From Pomacea canaliculata (Eukaryota; Mollusca; Gastropoda; Architaenioglossa; Ampullariidae), in NCBI RefSeq assembly GCF_003073045.1, contig NC_037594.1:26232927-26296926 (forward strand): a stretch of DNA of 64,000 nucleotides, written 5' to 3'. This document shows, in pieces, positions 1-13,484 of the stretch. The translations under genes and the position numbers were made by a program. The notes beneath the pieces are model-generated. The model did not search any database. It was not told where the DNA came from and worked only from the letters and a program-made list of their open reading frames with translations. Numbering within the stretch: position 1 is the first letter of the stretch; every line of letters begins with the position of its first letter.

Positions 1-39
1 ACGATGACTGCAGCACAACTTGTGAAAGGCGGGACTTGA

Positions 40-297
40 CCACCATTACCTCCCTTTATAATTCAGCTAGCCATTACCTCCCTTGATAAATCAGGTAGCC
101 ATTACCTCCCTTGATAAATCAGGTAGCCATTACCTCCCTTGATAAATCAGGTAGCCATTACCTCCCTTGATAAATCAGGTAGCCATTACCTCCCTTGATA
201 AATCAGGTAGCCATTACCTCCCTTGATAAATCAGTTAGCCATTACCTCCTTGATAAATCAGGTGGCCATTACCTCCCTTGATAAATCAGGTGGCCAC
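40..297. repeat. 28-bp minisatellite
   Basis: About nine head-to-tail copies of a 28-bp unit built on ccattacctcccttgataaa followed by tcaggtag. Copies start near 43, 71, 99, 127, 155, 183, 211, 239 and 266. The units are almost identical, differing at single positions such as the loss of one c near 248, which suggests recent expansion. There are no unique spacers between the units, so it is not a CRISPR array. It has no coding content. Confidence 0.95.
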
Positions 298-299
298 TA

Positions 300-3200
300 C
301 TGAGAAGTAACTGTTTTGTGGGCGAGAAGAGGTTTCCCAGCCCTAGACCACAAAGCGATTTTTTTTCCCAAATGAAAATTGTAAAGAGACCTTATCTGAG
401 CATCTTGATTCGACAGAAAAAAAAAAAAAATTGAGATAGATGTGGATGTACAACGAAGACCAAGGCGTGAAATTCCCAAGCATCAAGGGCTTAAATCACA
501 GCATACGTAGAACATATCCTAAGAAAAATATGGAGTTACAAAAAGTAAATTCTGTAAGTGATAACAACCGAGGGCAAGGACTCAGATAGCAAGGGTGAGA
601 CTGGAAGACAAGCAGACGACAGCAATGTGCCAGTCAGCCCTTGGTGATGGCCTCTACTTGTCGACCCCACCTCCTCCCACCCCAGTCAGTCTCGATCCGG
701 TTTTGCTGCAGCATCTACGTCAGACCTCATCTTGCTGGAAGTCTTTGAATCATTCACAACGGTTATCCCCTGTCGTCTGTTTACACAAACCACGCTGACA
801 CTGCCACACAGGTATTCGCAGGGACCTCGGCCGGAAGGCAGCAAAACATGCTAGACATTAGTAACAATATTGCTCGCTATCGAAACATTTGTTTCTGGTC
901 ACCGATGCCCGCTGGGACCGGGGGTAGGGGGTGGAGAAAGAGGGCCTCGCAAACAATACGAGACTTGGGTGAGACTTGGCCGAGAGCGACGATTGGCGGG
1001 GGCTGGGCCGCATTATCTGCCCTGCGCTATGACCATGTGGGTAAACAGGGCGCCGGCTGCCAGCTTTTTACTCTTCACAATCGGGGCAAGCGGAGTCGGG
1101 GTGCACGTGCAATGCTATACTGCTCGAAAAAAAAAAATGAAGGGGTGGGACTCAAAGTCACCTTTCACCTCTCTTTTTCTTTCCGTCACTCACTCTCTTC
1201 TTTGTCGATGTAACTGGTTGTCTCCATGCAAACTTCCTTACTAGTGAGATTTTCACACCACAACACTGTTAACTGTCTTTCTCTGGTTTCTTAACGACTG
1301 AGAAATAGTCCATTGTGACTTCAGCAAATAATATATTAGTAAATATTATGGGGAAAAAGTCCAGTATAATATGCTGTGACAAAATATCATTTTCATACTC
1401 TCTAGGAAACTAATGAGATTCTTGTATGAAAACTCTCTTCCAACTCCAAACAGAGGCTATGTGAATAAATATCTAGAATATGATCTTTATACTGCATCCC
1501 CAGCATTATTGTCACATTTTCAATGGAAAAAATTCTAAAGAAGAACCGCAAGATAATTAAATCATTGCAGTATTAATTTGTTGCTAGAAATAATTGTCAT
1601 CCCCAGATCACGTGACAATCAGTGCTACATAATTGTTTTACAATTCCTTCCTCGGCATAAATACGAGGAGTATATGATAGGCGCTGTCTTCGCTCACAAG
1701 CCGTGGAGAAGTTTTGTTTCTCTGGCATTTTTAGCGGGAATGAATCAAAGGTTTATCCCTAGTCCCTGATTTCAACAGCAACCATCATAGCATGCTCGCA
1801 GGTGATGTACAACCCAGCACTGTCATGTGACCGGAAGACTCCTTTACCTGAAACTCTTTATCACCCTTGATTAGACTCAGCTTTGAACTCAATCATTGAA
1901 TATTTTATGCTTTCGGTAATTATTTCGTGAGATGATAATGAAATGTCTGTAATAGAGTTTAATCCATCTGGATGAGATCACAATTTCTCAATGGCGCAAC
2001 ATCTTTGTGCTGCTCACTACTGAGATCTCGATCATCAAGTGCCTTGTTGCCATGGCAATGCTGTTAAAAACACGATCCAGAGATAATTTGAAGACACTGC
2101 TGGAGACACCATACATGGCTTCTACCAAGCCCTAGACTGCTCAGTTTGCTCCGTGGACCTTGTGCAGGCTCATGCTGGCACCTGGCGCACCTGACCGTGG
2201 CGATGCAGTTACCCGTGTCTGTCAGCTGACGTCACCTTCATCACTCCCCCCAGGTACAACAGACGCCACAGCAGGCCAAACACCCTGGCAGCGGATGGTT
2301 ATGACTTGTGACTGCCGAAAGATAAATTAATTGCCCAACCTCCAGGTCCGGCCGCGCTGGCGCCCCCTAACGGCGACCAGCAACGCCCTTTCCCACAGGG
2401 GATGCTACTCCTTTGATGTGCGGCGGCTGTCAGTTATTAGCGCGGTCTGCGACCCAGCGAAAATAAACGTCCCATCCTATTATTCCGCTGGATGAAATTA
2501 AAACTCGCATCTCCTCGCTTCCCTTTCCTCCCGCTCCTCTAAATCACCACCTCCGAGTTGGCAGACGCAATCTACTGCAGTCGCAACCGACAAGTCACGT
2601 GGCAACTCCGCCAGCACGAGGCTAAATAAACCGACTTTTCGCTTCAAAGAGCGACCACCTTTTCCCAGTGCTCTCCCCTTGACCACCCCTCGTTCCTCCC
2701 GGCCTCTCTCTACCTGCTTGTGGTCCTTGCGGTCGGAGGTTGCAGACGAGCGGTTGAGGCTCCGGACGGAAGCGATCGGCGATTGTGTTGATTCAGTAAC
2801 ATGGCGCGACATTGTTTGCATGACATTTTGCTTTTCCTGTCAACCGCCAGAGGGCCTTGAGCCACCCAGGGAGACAGGATCCTGCTGGATCGTGATGCTG
2901 CTCAGGTGACTGCCGTCTAACCTTTCTTTCAGAAGACCATTGCCAAAATCGCCACAAGATCGTCGTATAAATTTATTCGGGGTTGATAAAATTTATGAAT
3001 TTATAGAGTGTGGCGATGTGTGTGTTCGTATTGTTGGCTTGTGGAAGCTGAAACCAAAGCAAATTTCAATCTTATTAATTTTGCCAGGACTATTCTTGTA
3101 GTTCCTTCAAGGACTTTAATTATTGGTGTCGGTTGACCTGATACTCGAGAATACAACGGGTATTAATTCATTGGAACAAGTCAGTGCACCCGGGCTGTAA

Positions 3201-6200
3201 TAAAATACAGAGAGGCTTAGACTGGCATCACTGCAAGTTTTATCTCCCCTTTCACTAAAAGGTCGCCCCCTTGCCAAACATGAGCTGTTAACCTGTCGAG
3301 ATAGGGAAGGATCACAAAAGGGATTCAATGTTTCGCGAGACTGGCATCGTCAATGAATAAGTTTAAATAATATGAAGAGATAAATCAAAAGATCAGTTTG
3401 TCAGTATAACCACTACTGGAAGAGATGGCGGCAGGAACCAACCAAGACGACTTTGCGTGTGGTAAAAGAGAGAAACAAGAAAATAATGATAATAAAGACT
3501 ACGAAGATGATGATGATGATGATTTTTTCCCACCCTCTAGTATATATGATAAGGCGTGTATATATTTGGTGACTTATCTATACCATGAGTCTTGCAGTTA
3601 GTTGCATTGATATATTTCATGAGGATGCATAATGTTACTGTTATTTTAACCATCATTGTAATTATTGTATTGCAGCTTTGAGGTCTGGGCAACCAGACGC
3701 GGGACGTGAAAACTCTAACGAGATGTTTAAAAGTTTAAAAAGTTCAAGTCAGGGGCAAATAATCCAAACTTCAAATTATCGTGAGTAGAAACGTTTGGTG
3801 AAAGAAAAAAAAAATGTTTACTTTGATTTTCCGTCAACAAAACAAAAAAAAAGCAGTTTCAATTAAATTTGCTGACATCTGATTTTCGCATCCTTCTCTG
3901 CTGTTAGGTTAAATATCACATGGTATGTGTGAAATATGCACAAAGGCCAATATTTTCTCTATATTTCTTTGCTTTGTTGTTCTATTGTCTCTGCAGAGTA
4001 GAGTATGCTGACATTTGTCTTAGATGTTAAGAGAATAATGAGTTCAAGGTTCTACAGACCATTGAAGTTAAGATGTCACGTGGAACATTTTGCGACAGGA
4101 CAGGTGCCGTCCTCTTAGAACGGAGAACAACGATTTTTCTGTCATCGGGAGCTGAAAATAAAATGTCTAATCTCACATACATCAGAGATTCGTTTCGACG
4201 CATATTTGAAAGTCCCAACTTGAGCATGGCCCTGTAATGGTGTTCACATGATATGTAAACATCGCTGCCACGCGAGGTCAAAGGCCAGGGACAAGGACAT
4301 GAAAAAGGTCGAGCAGTCAGAAAAGACGAGCGCAAACAGACGGGTATCAGTGCAAGGGTCTCTGGGAATGTTTTACACCCTCTGCCTTATCGTAAGCTGT
4401 TCTTGACAAACACTTAATTATGATGCCATGACCCGACTAACGACTCTTGAACCTCTTCTCCACGCATGCGGCTTGTTTGGAAAGCAGCTTAGGATGGATA
4501 AAAAGAAAACAGCTATCTTTTGTCTATCTTTTTCGTTTTCCTCTTTCTTGTTTTCATTCATTTTTATCTCGTTTTCTTTTAAAATTTTTATCTAGAAAGC
4601 TTCGCAGTCGCGAAGATCGGACTGAGATAGTCATCTTTAGTTTCGCACGCAACACAAGGCCTCACAGTCTTCTCTACAGGAATGGTCTGTATAGCATTGC
4701 AGATAAGCTTTCATTTCTGGTTTTCTGTTTCACCCTGTGACAGACTGGCAGAAATAAAAGAATGCATCTAGATTACCTTCACATCTGAGGTGGGGAGGGA
4801 GAGAGAGAATGAGACAGAGGGCGCGCGAGGCGTTGCGCCGAGGGAATATCGAGATGTAGAGATGTAAAGATGGCGCTGACGTGCTGCATGCGCAAGTGGT
4901 CCGCTTCCAGAGAGTGATGGTGCATGCTGACTGCCTCCCATCCTTCCAGTCCTGTCAGTTTCTGAACATCCTTTCCTTCCTTCTACCTCTCGCCTCATCC
5001 TCACCATCGCTGTCGCTTTGTTGGAGGGAGGGATCCATTGCTTCTCTACAGCAAACGTGGAGACAGGACCATTCCTAAGTTTCCCGATAAAAGAAAAAAA
5101 TTAGTCATTAAACTTTAGGTGAGAAATCTTGACAGCATCAGCTACTCATCCAGGTAAAAATAAAAACAAACCAAAATAAAACAGAAGTCTATCGTCTTCC
5201 TCCTCTGGCTGGTCCTTCTTCTTCTCTTTCTTCTCCATCCTCCGTAGTGTATAGTCAAGTGGGTCACTCCAGCAAAGCTTTAGTTTACTTTTACAGACAT
5301 ACAGGTTTCTTCGTAGTTCCGCTTCCTCGGGGCCAAATCCGGCTTGTTGAAGTGGGGCTCGGCTAGACTTACCTCTCCCCTCATTCACAGGCAATGAACT
5401 TTACCGGACGGTGACGGAAAGGCCCGAGGGCCAACCACGACCATCTGCTTCAACAGGGAATCAAAAATGGCGGCGAGCTTTTCTCACCGTGTGGCTCAGA
5501 GTCGGCCATGTCCCTTTGGAAATACTGAAGAAAACTGTTCAAGTATGTCACCGTGAAAATCTCACGAAAAATCTTCTGCCACAACAATGAAGGCAGAAAA
5601 TAGATGAATCACGAGAAAGGTGCATACGGACAAAAAAAAAGGTAAATCACTTTTTGTTGTATCAGAAATAATTAGAATTTAAATGGGTGCTGCTCATGAC
5701 TTCAGACAACTCTCTACTGGCACTGACATTACATCGCCCTCGCTAATGACAGAAGAGAAGCATCACGACCTCTTCTCAACCACGTATCGACCTCCCTTCA
5801 GCCGTACACCCGGTCACCCAGTGTGTTTTGTCACAGACCTTTATTATATCTGAGCTTTTAGCTGACCCTGGTACTTCTCTACATATGCTCCTGCCACTGC
5901 TGCTCGCAATCATAGAATTATTGCAGGCAGATGCCCAGTCCCCGAGAACATCCTTTATCCACGATGACAACACCAGCAACAAGAACAATAATAATGAGAT
6001 GACATCCTATCAGAAGAACACGGGGACCACGCCCTTGTTTCCTAAAAATAGAATGAGGTCAGCAGAAGGTGGAGGATCTTAAAAAGAGAAGAAGGCCATA
6101 AACCCTACGTTTCTGGATTTCATTGAAAGCCTTTTAAAAGCTTTCAACCGCCACAGGCTGAGCGTTGGCTTCCCTCGCTGCTGGCCTGCTGGCTGGCCTC

Positions 6201-7680
6201 CTGGCTGGCGATGTATTTCCGTCGCGGCTGGAGTATCAGCTACAGGCCACCTAAGCTTTAAAAGCTTGCTGAGGGCTCTCATGGTCTTGACTTTGCCGCG
6301 GAAGCTCTCCCCCACCCCGTGCTCCCCCAACTAACCCTCATCGCCGCTCTTCGCACGTGCGCTCTGAGCAAACATTGAACACATCGCCGCACGTGCCGTG
6401 CGTGACATTCAAGTGGCACCCGGCCGAGGGTGGGTAGCGGGTAGCAACAATTGTGCAATCCGACGGGAGGAACAGCCCTTGGAGATGGAAGACAGCGATG
6501 GCATGGAGGAAAAGCAGGTGGACATGGACAAATTGAAAAGCTCGGTGGGGGGAGGGGAAGTTGATGGGGAATTACACCCCCGAAATCCCCGTCTCGAGCG
6601 ACCTGCCGAAGATTTCGAGGATAGATGCGATATAGTCTTTATAGTTTCTTTGACCACCCTTCCCAGAGTTCTGTCAGCATCATCAGCTCATGAAAGAAAA
6701 ACTGACGATCACGGTCCATCTCCAAGGGCTGTTCCTCCTCCTCCATCACCTGACTCAAGATCATTTTTCCTCTCGGGTGTAAATCCAAAGAAACAAACAT
6801 CCCCCTCGTGTGTCTAACATGATTTTCTGATCAAGCCATGTCTGCCTTGGCATTCTTCTCGCTCGCTTGACCCCCACGCGCGACCTTTTGTGTCTCATTA
6901 CTGCTCGTCTGCCGCCGCCTCCATCCCCCGCCCATCGCATTAGGAATGGGCCGGGTAGAGGATGAAAGAGGTAATGATATGACAGAGAGGAGTGCCCCTC
7001 CACTTCCTGACAGGGTTCTTAAGGACATGATTTTCAGGTGGGTCAGTCACGGTGCACCTAGACCGAGTCACTGTACATGCATGGATGCAATGAGAGCGCC
7101 TTGACAGGGAAGGGAGCTACTGTGGACTTGGCAGCAGGTCGCCGGTTCGAGTCTCACCTGTACCCAGAAATCTTATTTCTTGATTAATGGGTAAGTGACA
7201 GGGAAGTCGTCGTTGTCATCATCTTCGTCCCCACAGTCCCACGAAGCATTTCTTCGGCAAAGGGGTAGCCGGGGTTGTGGTGTAGGAAGATGCTCGGCTT
7301 TTTGAACGAGACTCAGGAGTGAGCAGAAAATCACACACACACACGCACGCACACACACATATATTTTTAGACTGGTGTAAGTGGTCCAGGAAATGACGCC
7401 ATTCCCTTAGGATCCAGCTCTCCAGAAAAGAGGGGCTGAGAAGTGAGTTCTTTTCATTAATTTGTCCTCCGGCGACCCAAGCTTGTCTCTAGACCGGAAA
7501 CTGGTGTTTACATTTCGTCGCAGAAAAGAAATAGAGAAGATATACACGTGTTGGCTTTCCGAACCCAGTTGAGGCGCGAGCACCTTCTCTATATGCACAA
7601 TGCAATCACAGTGCAACCACAATGGCTACACCACACTTCCGGTCTCACTTCCGGCACTGAGCAGGGGGACAGACAACTGT
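300..7680. other. Gene-free stretch
   Basis: I see no exon supported by a recognisable domain, splice sites or codon pattern on either strand. It contains short A-runs (for example near 418-431), a (gat)n tract near 3,506-3,523, an AC-rich tract near 7,331-7,360 and two GC-richer islands (about 2,330-2,800 and 6,120-6,600). Open frames here are short and rich in Ser/Arg/Pro, as expected for random frames. Confidence 0.6.
7105..7170 (+). repeat. Possible tRNA-derived SINE head
   Basis: The segment ggttcgagtctcacc at about 7,144-7,158 matches an RNA polymerase III B-box (GGTTCGANTCC) with one mismatch, and gggagctactgtgg upstream is a weak A-box candidate. No cloverleaf with paired acceptor arms is visible, so it is not called a tRNA gene. 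It may be a SINE remnant or chance. Confidence 0.25.
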
Positions 7681-7684
7681 TGGC

Positions 7685-7850
7685 TTCTGACATGAGAGTA
7701 GTCTTGTTTACATCGCATGTTTAGTGTCTGACATGAGGCTAGTCTTGTTTACATCACGTGTATAGTGTCTGACATGAGGCTAGTCTTGTTTACACCTGGT
7801 GTGTAGTGTCTGATGGTAGGCTAGTCTTGTTTACATCACGTGTCGGAGGC
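7685..7850. repeat. 42-bp tandem repeat, four copies
   Basis: Four adjacent units beginning near 7,685, 7,727, 7,768 and 7,809 share the core tctgacatgaggctagtctt followed by gtttacatcacgtg. Units differ by substitutions. Non-coding. Confidence 0.85.
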
Positions 7851-10030
7851 AGACAACTTTTGGCAACCTGACTACAAACTTAAGGTGTTTTACTACGTGT
7901 AACTGTTTCATGATCAGAATGATTTTAAAAATAAAACGGTTGCCTCTTCGGCATTGAACATCTCGTAATATTTGTTTTTAACGGTCGTAACAAAGTGTCA
8001 CGTGTTCTTGTAGTAAGTTCCACCTCAGTGCGTGAGCTGGTTGCGTGACTAAAGTCAACACACACACAAAAGAATGTGAACATTTGGAAAGGGTAGAGGG
8101 TAGGTGATCCCAGAGGTTACATGGAATCTCGGGGAAAGAAGGGGGGAAAAGAACTGAGGAGGCCGCGGGTGGGAGCTGGTGTCAAAGTCCGGGGGTTGGC
8201 GAGGGGGTTACTCACCTCATTCCCAGTGAAATCTGTTTAAGTCTCGCCGTGATTACAGTGCTTCACCGGCATTACAACGTCTGCTTTGTGTTTCATATCA
8301 ATTTACCACCTAATTGGATTTGTCGAGTTTAGTCTTACCCACAGACTCTGAGCATGAATGAAGAAAATGTTCATTCTCTCTCCCTCTTTCCGTCTGTATG
8401 CTTATTTTTCAGCATCCCAAGAGGTGACCCTCCTGTGTCAAGATTGACAACTACGTTGACGACAAGTGACAAGTTTTATCCTTCAACTTTCTTTGTAAAT
8501 GAAGTTTCTGCAATCCGAGACAGTTCAACATTGACTTTCAGCTGATATCTTGTTGTGACAAGGCACTCACCCTGTTTACACCCCCGTCATTCTATTCTCG
8601 GCTTTTCTCTATTCCCAGATTCAACAAGTAAACAAAGTATGAAGGCTGCTGTTGTCAGGAAATCAAACGATATCGCTTAATTCCGTCAGGTTTATCAACA
8701 AACATCTTTTTTGAAACTTGGATCAGCCGTTGGAAGACCGAGGCTGCGCCCCCTGGCGACCGCAACATGGCGGGGGGCCCCGCGATGCTAAATCTGCTTT
8801 CTCCGACAGGAGAGTTCCGCAGCAGCGAGGTCAGAGAACTCTAAATGAAGTGCTGCGGCAAAAGTGCGAGGACTTAATTTTGTGATCAGGGCTGCATTTA
8901 CCTCGCCGCGGGCGATTACCTCATCCCCGAGGGGAGGACGACAACTCGGGTTCGCACCGAGGCGATAGAAGGTGCCGCGTGAAGGGTTCGGCCCCCGTGG
9001 CTCCCCATTTTCCTCCAGTTTGTCGGCCGCTTTCTCTCAAACGGCCCGCCAGCTTACATTTCACGCCGCCAAATACAAACTCCACAAAAAGCCGCTCCCG
9101 GGTAACGACTTGCAGGTCAAAGGTCGGCTACTAGCGGAGCCTGCTTCGCACTGGGGTGACTTTCTTACAAATCAGGACTAGATGAGGCTGTGGGGGAGGC
9201 GAAGGTCGGTGAAGTGAGAATCAGATAACAGTTGTATGCTTTATACTTGAGAGTTGTTGGGACAAATATAGTTGGGTGAGGGGTGTGAATATTTATTTCC
9301 TCCTTTTCCTCGATACATCCCATTATTTGAAGAAACTATAATCATTTGAGCAATGGACATAGATCCCGAAGCAAGAACTCACACAAGCATGGAGGGCACA
9401 AAATGCACATCAGGGCGACAAAATCAAGGTAACCATGGCCTATAGATGTCGGTCATCTCCCACTTTTGTTTTTCCTCCGATGAATGACTATAGCAAAGGG
9501 AGTCGTCAACTGCTCACCTGTGAGTTGGGTAGGTAGTGATGATTGGCAGGGTACCTCATTGTCTTCAGTCTTCAGATACCACGGAGCTCTTGCAACAATG
9601 TCCGAAAGATGCCCAAGGTACCGGAGAACAGCCAGCGATGTCAAACCAGACCTCGATTATGATGATTACCCAAGTAATCCTTTCTCCATACTCAGGATGA
9701 TTGACACCCACAGCCAGACACATAAACACTCAATGTACACAGACATAAGTGTTGGTGTACCTATGTACGCAATAAATAGACAATTAAAGAGATACTCAAG
9801 GCTTGTGATAAGGCTCTGGCGACGTTCAAACGTTTCAAAACTATATTTAGTTACAATTACAGGGTACGAGTACAATATAGAAGAAATAAAGGATTCATTT
9901 CTCCCTTAATTACCACTTATTAGCACCATGTCGGTTGCCGATGTTTATAAACATTGAAAAAATCCAGTGAAATCGACCTTTGTGTCCTTCCGCCGAGTAA
10001 CCACGATAGCTTCCCGAGATGGTGAAGCAG
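7851..10030. other. Gene-free stretch with CpG-rich island
   Basis: No exon can be supported. The part from about 8,735 to 9,180 is clearly richer in G+C and CpG than its surroundings. Unlike its neighbours it carries no simple repeats, which makes it a candidate regulatory island. The open frame across it is not recognisable as a protein. Confidence 0.45.
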
Positions 10031-10034
10031 AGGA

Positions 10035-10420
10035 GTCTTGTTGTGACGTCAGTCTCCTTGTGACATCAGTCTCCTTGTGACGTCACACACACAGGAAGTG
10101 TCTGAGGTCATTGTGAAGATTTGACGTCATTTTATCGTATGACGCACTCTGTGTGTAAGGCTTGTAAGCTCTGTCTGTCGTAAACTGATGAAAAGAAATT
10201 TTGAATATTTTCATCTTTCGTGGCAATCGGGTGCAGCACATTCTCGGGCATGGTTTGTCACTATGAAACCACACGTCATAGGGTCACGTGACGGAGACGA
10301 GACTTCGTGGAAGCAAAAAAAGAGTCCCGTGTAATTTCTCTTATTAAACACAACATTCTACTAAAAACCTTCAACGTTTTCCACATGAACACACATATAA
10401 ATAGTCGAGATTCAAATTTA
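10035..10420. repeat. CRE-rich dispersed repeat, copy 1
   Basis: A segment of about 385 bp repeated in direct orientation at 15,930-16,308. Near-identical blocks include aggaagtgtctgaggtcatt, gatttgacgtc, tatgacgcactctgtgtgta, ggcaatcgggtgcagcacat, the gtcacgtgacggag block and aacacacatataaatag. Differences are mostly 1-2 bp indels. It carries palindromic TGACGTCA sites at about 10,046, 10,078 and 10,122 and a TCACGTGA site at 10,284. No terminal inverted repeats, poly-A tail or coding potential are seen, so the class is unknown. Confidence 0.9.
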
Positions 10421-10425
10421 TAAGT

Positions 10426-13200
10426 GTGTGTGCGCGTGTTTGTGCATGTATTTTCTCTCTGTATGCCAGTCTAGTGTGTGCAGACGCCTAAGCTCAGCAT
10501 CTTTAGTTATTAATAAAAAGCAACAGCGCCGACAGCTGAAATAATGAAGTCGCCGGCTTTAGTTACTACCAACTGCAAGCAAGCACAGCGAGGACAGGCC
10601 GGCAAACAAAAACCTTTTTGTCCCTCCATGTTACGGAGGCGCTGCCGATGGCTGTGGTAATGCCATTGATGCAGGGAAATGTTTTCCCCAGAGGCAGGGG
10701 TCTGGGCAAGTTAGTAGTATGAAAATGCCTTAATACCTTTTCCTGCTGAGAAGGTCTGGAAGCAAACGAGCGGCTGATAGCCGACTGTGGTTTACGTCCC
10801 GTGAACCTGACATCTGTTTTGTCACCACGCGGAGGGATACACCGCCAGCACGCACGCGCTGGAAACCAACACAGAGAGTGAGAGAATGAACGAAATGTTT
10901 ATTTGGTTGGCCTTTGAGCTTACTGAAAACAATTGGTGTAAACATGATACAGGATAAGTGTATTATTACTCAGTGCAAAGGAGATCAAAAACATATTTTA
11001 GCGTCGAATATTATTCGTTCTTTTTTCTGTATATCTAAATATAAAAACAAAGATTCAATGATAACTTTTTATTTTATGTTTACATCAGTAATTTACCGGT
11101 AATAGGTTTACCATACTACAACTTTTTCAGACATGGGAAGCATAACCTTCCAGAATAGCATCATGTTAATGGCAAGTGAACCCACTCTCAGATTGTGTTC
11201 TATTTTTTAATTTCCTTTCAATATTTTTGTGAAGACCTTATACTTATACTCTAACCTATAATTATAATAATTAAATAATCTGATAAACACGGATACATAA
11301 TGAAGGTTTAATTCATAACAAGCCAAGTATAGGGCGACATACATTTTGCGAGTGTCATGTGATGAGAGAGATGAGGCCGCCATCGTGGACGAGAGGGACA
11401 AGTCGAGCCCAAGCTCTGGAAAAGACTGCGAGAAGCTAAAGTTTACAGCAATTTTGTGACAACTCATGTCAAGGAAGCTCTCAGAATTTTGCAGGATGAA
11501 GAAATTATTCAATCAAGCAACAGATTTTTCACGATTCACTTGCAGAAGTTGGTGATATGGTTTGCTCATAGTGTCCCTTGCGGTACAAAATCCTCTGTAA
11601 AGGGGTTAAAATCAGATGGCTTCACACAAAATAGTTCACTAAAGACAACAGAATAAGATGTGTTACTATATCTGCTCCCTGAAAAGTAGTCAAAAGTCAG
11701 TAAAGTTCTCAACTAGATACTTCTTTTCATCTAAATCAGTTGATAAATAGACATCATGTAAGGTATTCTATAGACTATTCTATATCCCACTTCTTGATTT
11801 TAATTGTCCTGAAATCAGAACTTGTACATCTTCATAAACTTTTTGTAATTATAATTAGTTGTACATTCTTGAAGTAACGGAATACCTTTATAGCTATCTA
11901 ACGATGTAGAGGACTGATCCTTTAGGGGGACACATATGTACATATGTAGAAAACATATCTAAAACATCTTCTATGTTCGCAACAACTCTTTTCTAACAGC
12001 AACTTATTTTATCAAAACTAATTTTTAACATGTTATACGCGAAGTACTAATTCATTTATAATCAGAGGTTATTCATCCCGTTAGTCTTCTATACTCCAGT
12101 AATTTAACATCTGGTTTGTTAAAGTTTTGTGTGGAAAAAAATCCTTTGAACAAAAATTTATGGACGTTTCTTTTAGATACATAATAATCACATTTAGACA
12201 TAAAAGATAAGACCAACGTATTTTTCCATTGACACTAACCCTTCTATGTTCCAGTTGAAGACATTAAAGTAATGAACCTCGAGTTTCTTCTATCTTTTTA
12301 ATGAATATTTACTGCCATTGTGTCTAGATTGTTTTGTGCTGTATTTATGGTTTACTGTTTACAACTGTAGCCTCTAACAATAAGATGGCGCTGAAGTCTC
12401 TAAATCCACCGAGTGAGGGAAGTGGGGCGAGAGCGAGAGACAGAGACAAAAAAGAAAGAGCTCACGAAATTGGATGGCGTCTCATCATCATCAAAATCCT
12501 CTTCCTCGTCATCTGTCTGTTTGTCTGCCTGCCTGTCTGTCTCTCTGTGTGTCTCAAGTGATGCTCAGGCAAGGTAAGGGTCTGAAGAGCCGACGAACAT
12601 AACGACACTTCGCAGTGAAGACTTCCCTCGGTATTGACAATATCTTTGAAAAGCATCCTTCTTTCCTTCAGAGTTAAAAAAAAAAAAAATATTTGTCGAT
12701 TTCCAGAACAGTTTCTTGCAACATACTGAGTGGATGTAAAGAGGAAACGCTTGCATGGCAAAACTAACGAGTCCCTCTAACTGATTAATAAACCTAAATC
12801 ACACTTGCCGGAACATTTTCAGCGGTGCATGATCTACTTCCGCTTTCATCTCCTCCACGCACAAGCACTGCGCATGGGCAGTGTGTCTACAGGTTGACAG
12901 CTCACCAGCCTCCAGAGATTTAAAGTTGAAGTTTCACTTTACATGTGAAGTGTAAATTATTATGGACATTATGCCCACAGTCCGTTACAAACCTGCTCGA
13001 ACCCTGAAAAAAACCCAGCAAGGATCCTTGATGTTACACAAACATTCTTAACTCTTTTAAAGTCTACATTAGTGTAAAAAATATTTTAATGACAAGGCTC
13101 AGTGTATCGAAAAAAAAAAATTAATCAAGTCTGGATTAAAAAAACAGCCTTTCGTTTTAAAGATCCATGCAGACAATAATCGCCATACATAAAAAGCGAT
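10426..13200. other. Gene-free AT-rich stretch
   Basis: Strongly AT-rich from about 10,900 to 12,330 with many stops in all frames. A pyrimidine/CTGT tract lies near 12,505-12,555. No exon or repeat family is recognised. Confidence 0.6.
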
Positions 13201-13484
13201 TTAAATAAATATTGAAATAAGAATAGTTTAATAGAATAATCTGACATCACTATTCCTTTGTCTCACTAAATTGTATCGTCTTGAGTGTTTGTATTCCTGT
13301 GCATCTGAGTGTTTGTACGTGTGTGTGTGTTTCTGGGTGTCTTTAAATAAATATTGAAATAAGAATAGTTTAATAGAATAATCTGACATCACTATTCCTT
13401 TGTCTCACTAAATTGTATCGTCTTGAGTGTTTGTATTCCTGTGCATCTGAGTGTTTGTACGTGTGTGTGTGTTTCTGGGTGTCT
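13201..13484. repeat. Perfect 142-bp tandem duplication
   Basis: The unit beginning ttaaataaatattgaaataa at 13,201 recurs at 13,343 and stays identical through the tacgtgtgtgtgtgtttctg stretch to the end of the unit near 13,484. Within the part I compared there is no mismatch, including in the internal GT run. This indicates a very recent duplication or an assembly duplication. Confidence 0.95.

Noticed and set aside
40..297. Possible CRISPR array
   Set aside because: The 28-bp units are directly adjacent with no unique spacers, in an animal genome; it is a minisatellite.
6398..6817. A 139-codon plus-strand frame in a GC-rich island
   Set aside because: No recognisable domain, no splice context and an overlapping antisense frame; composition alone explains it.
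7105..7170. A functional tRNA gene
   Set aside because: A B-box-like sequence is present but acceptor and anticodon stems do not pair convincingly.
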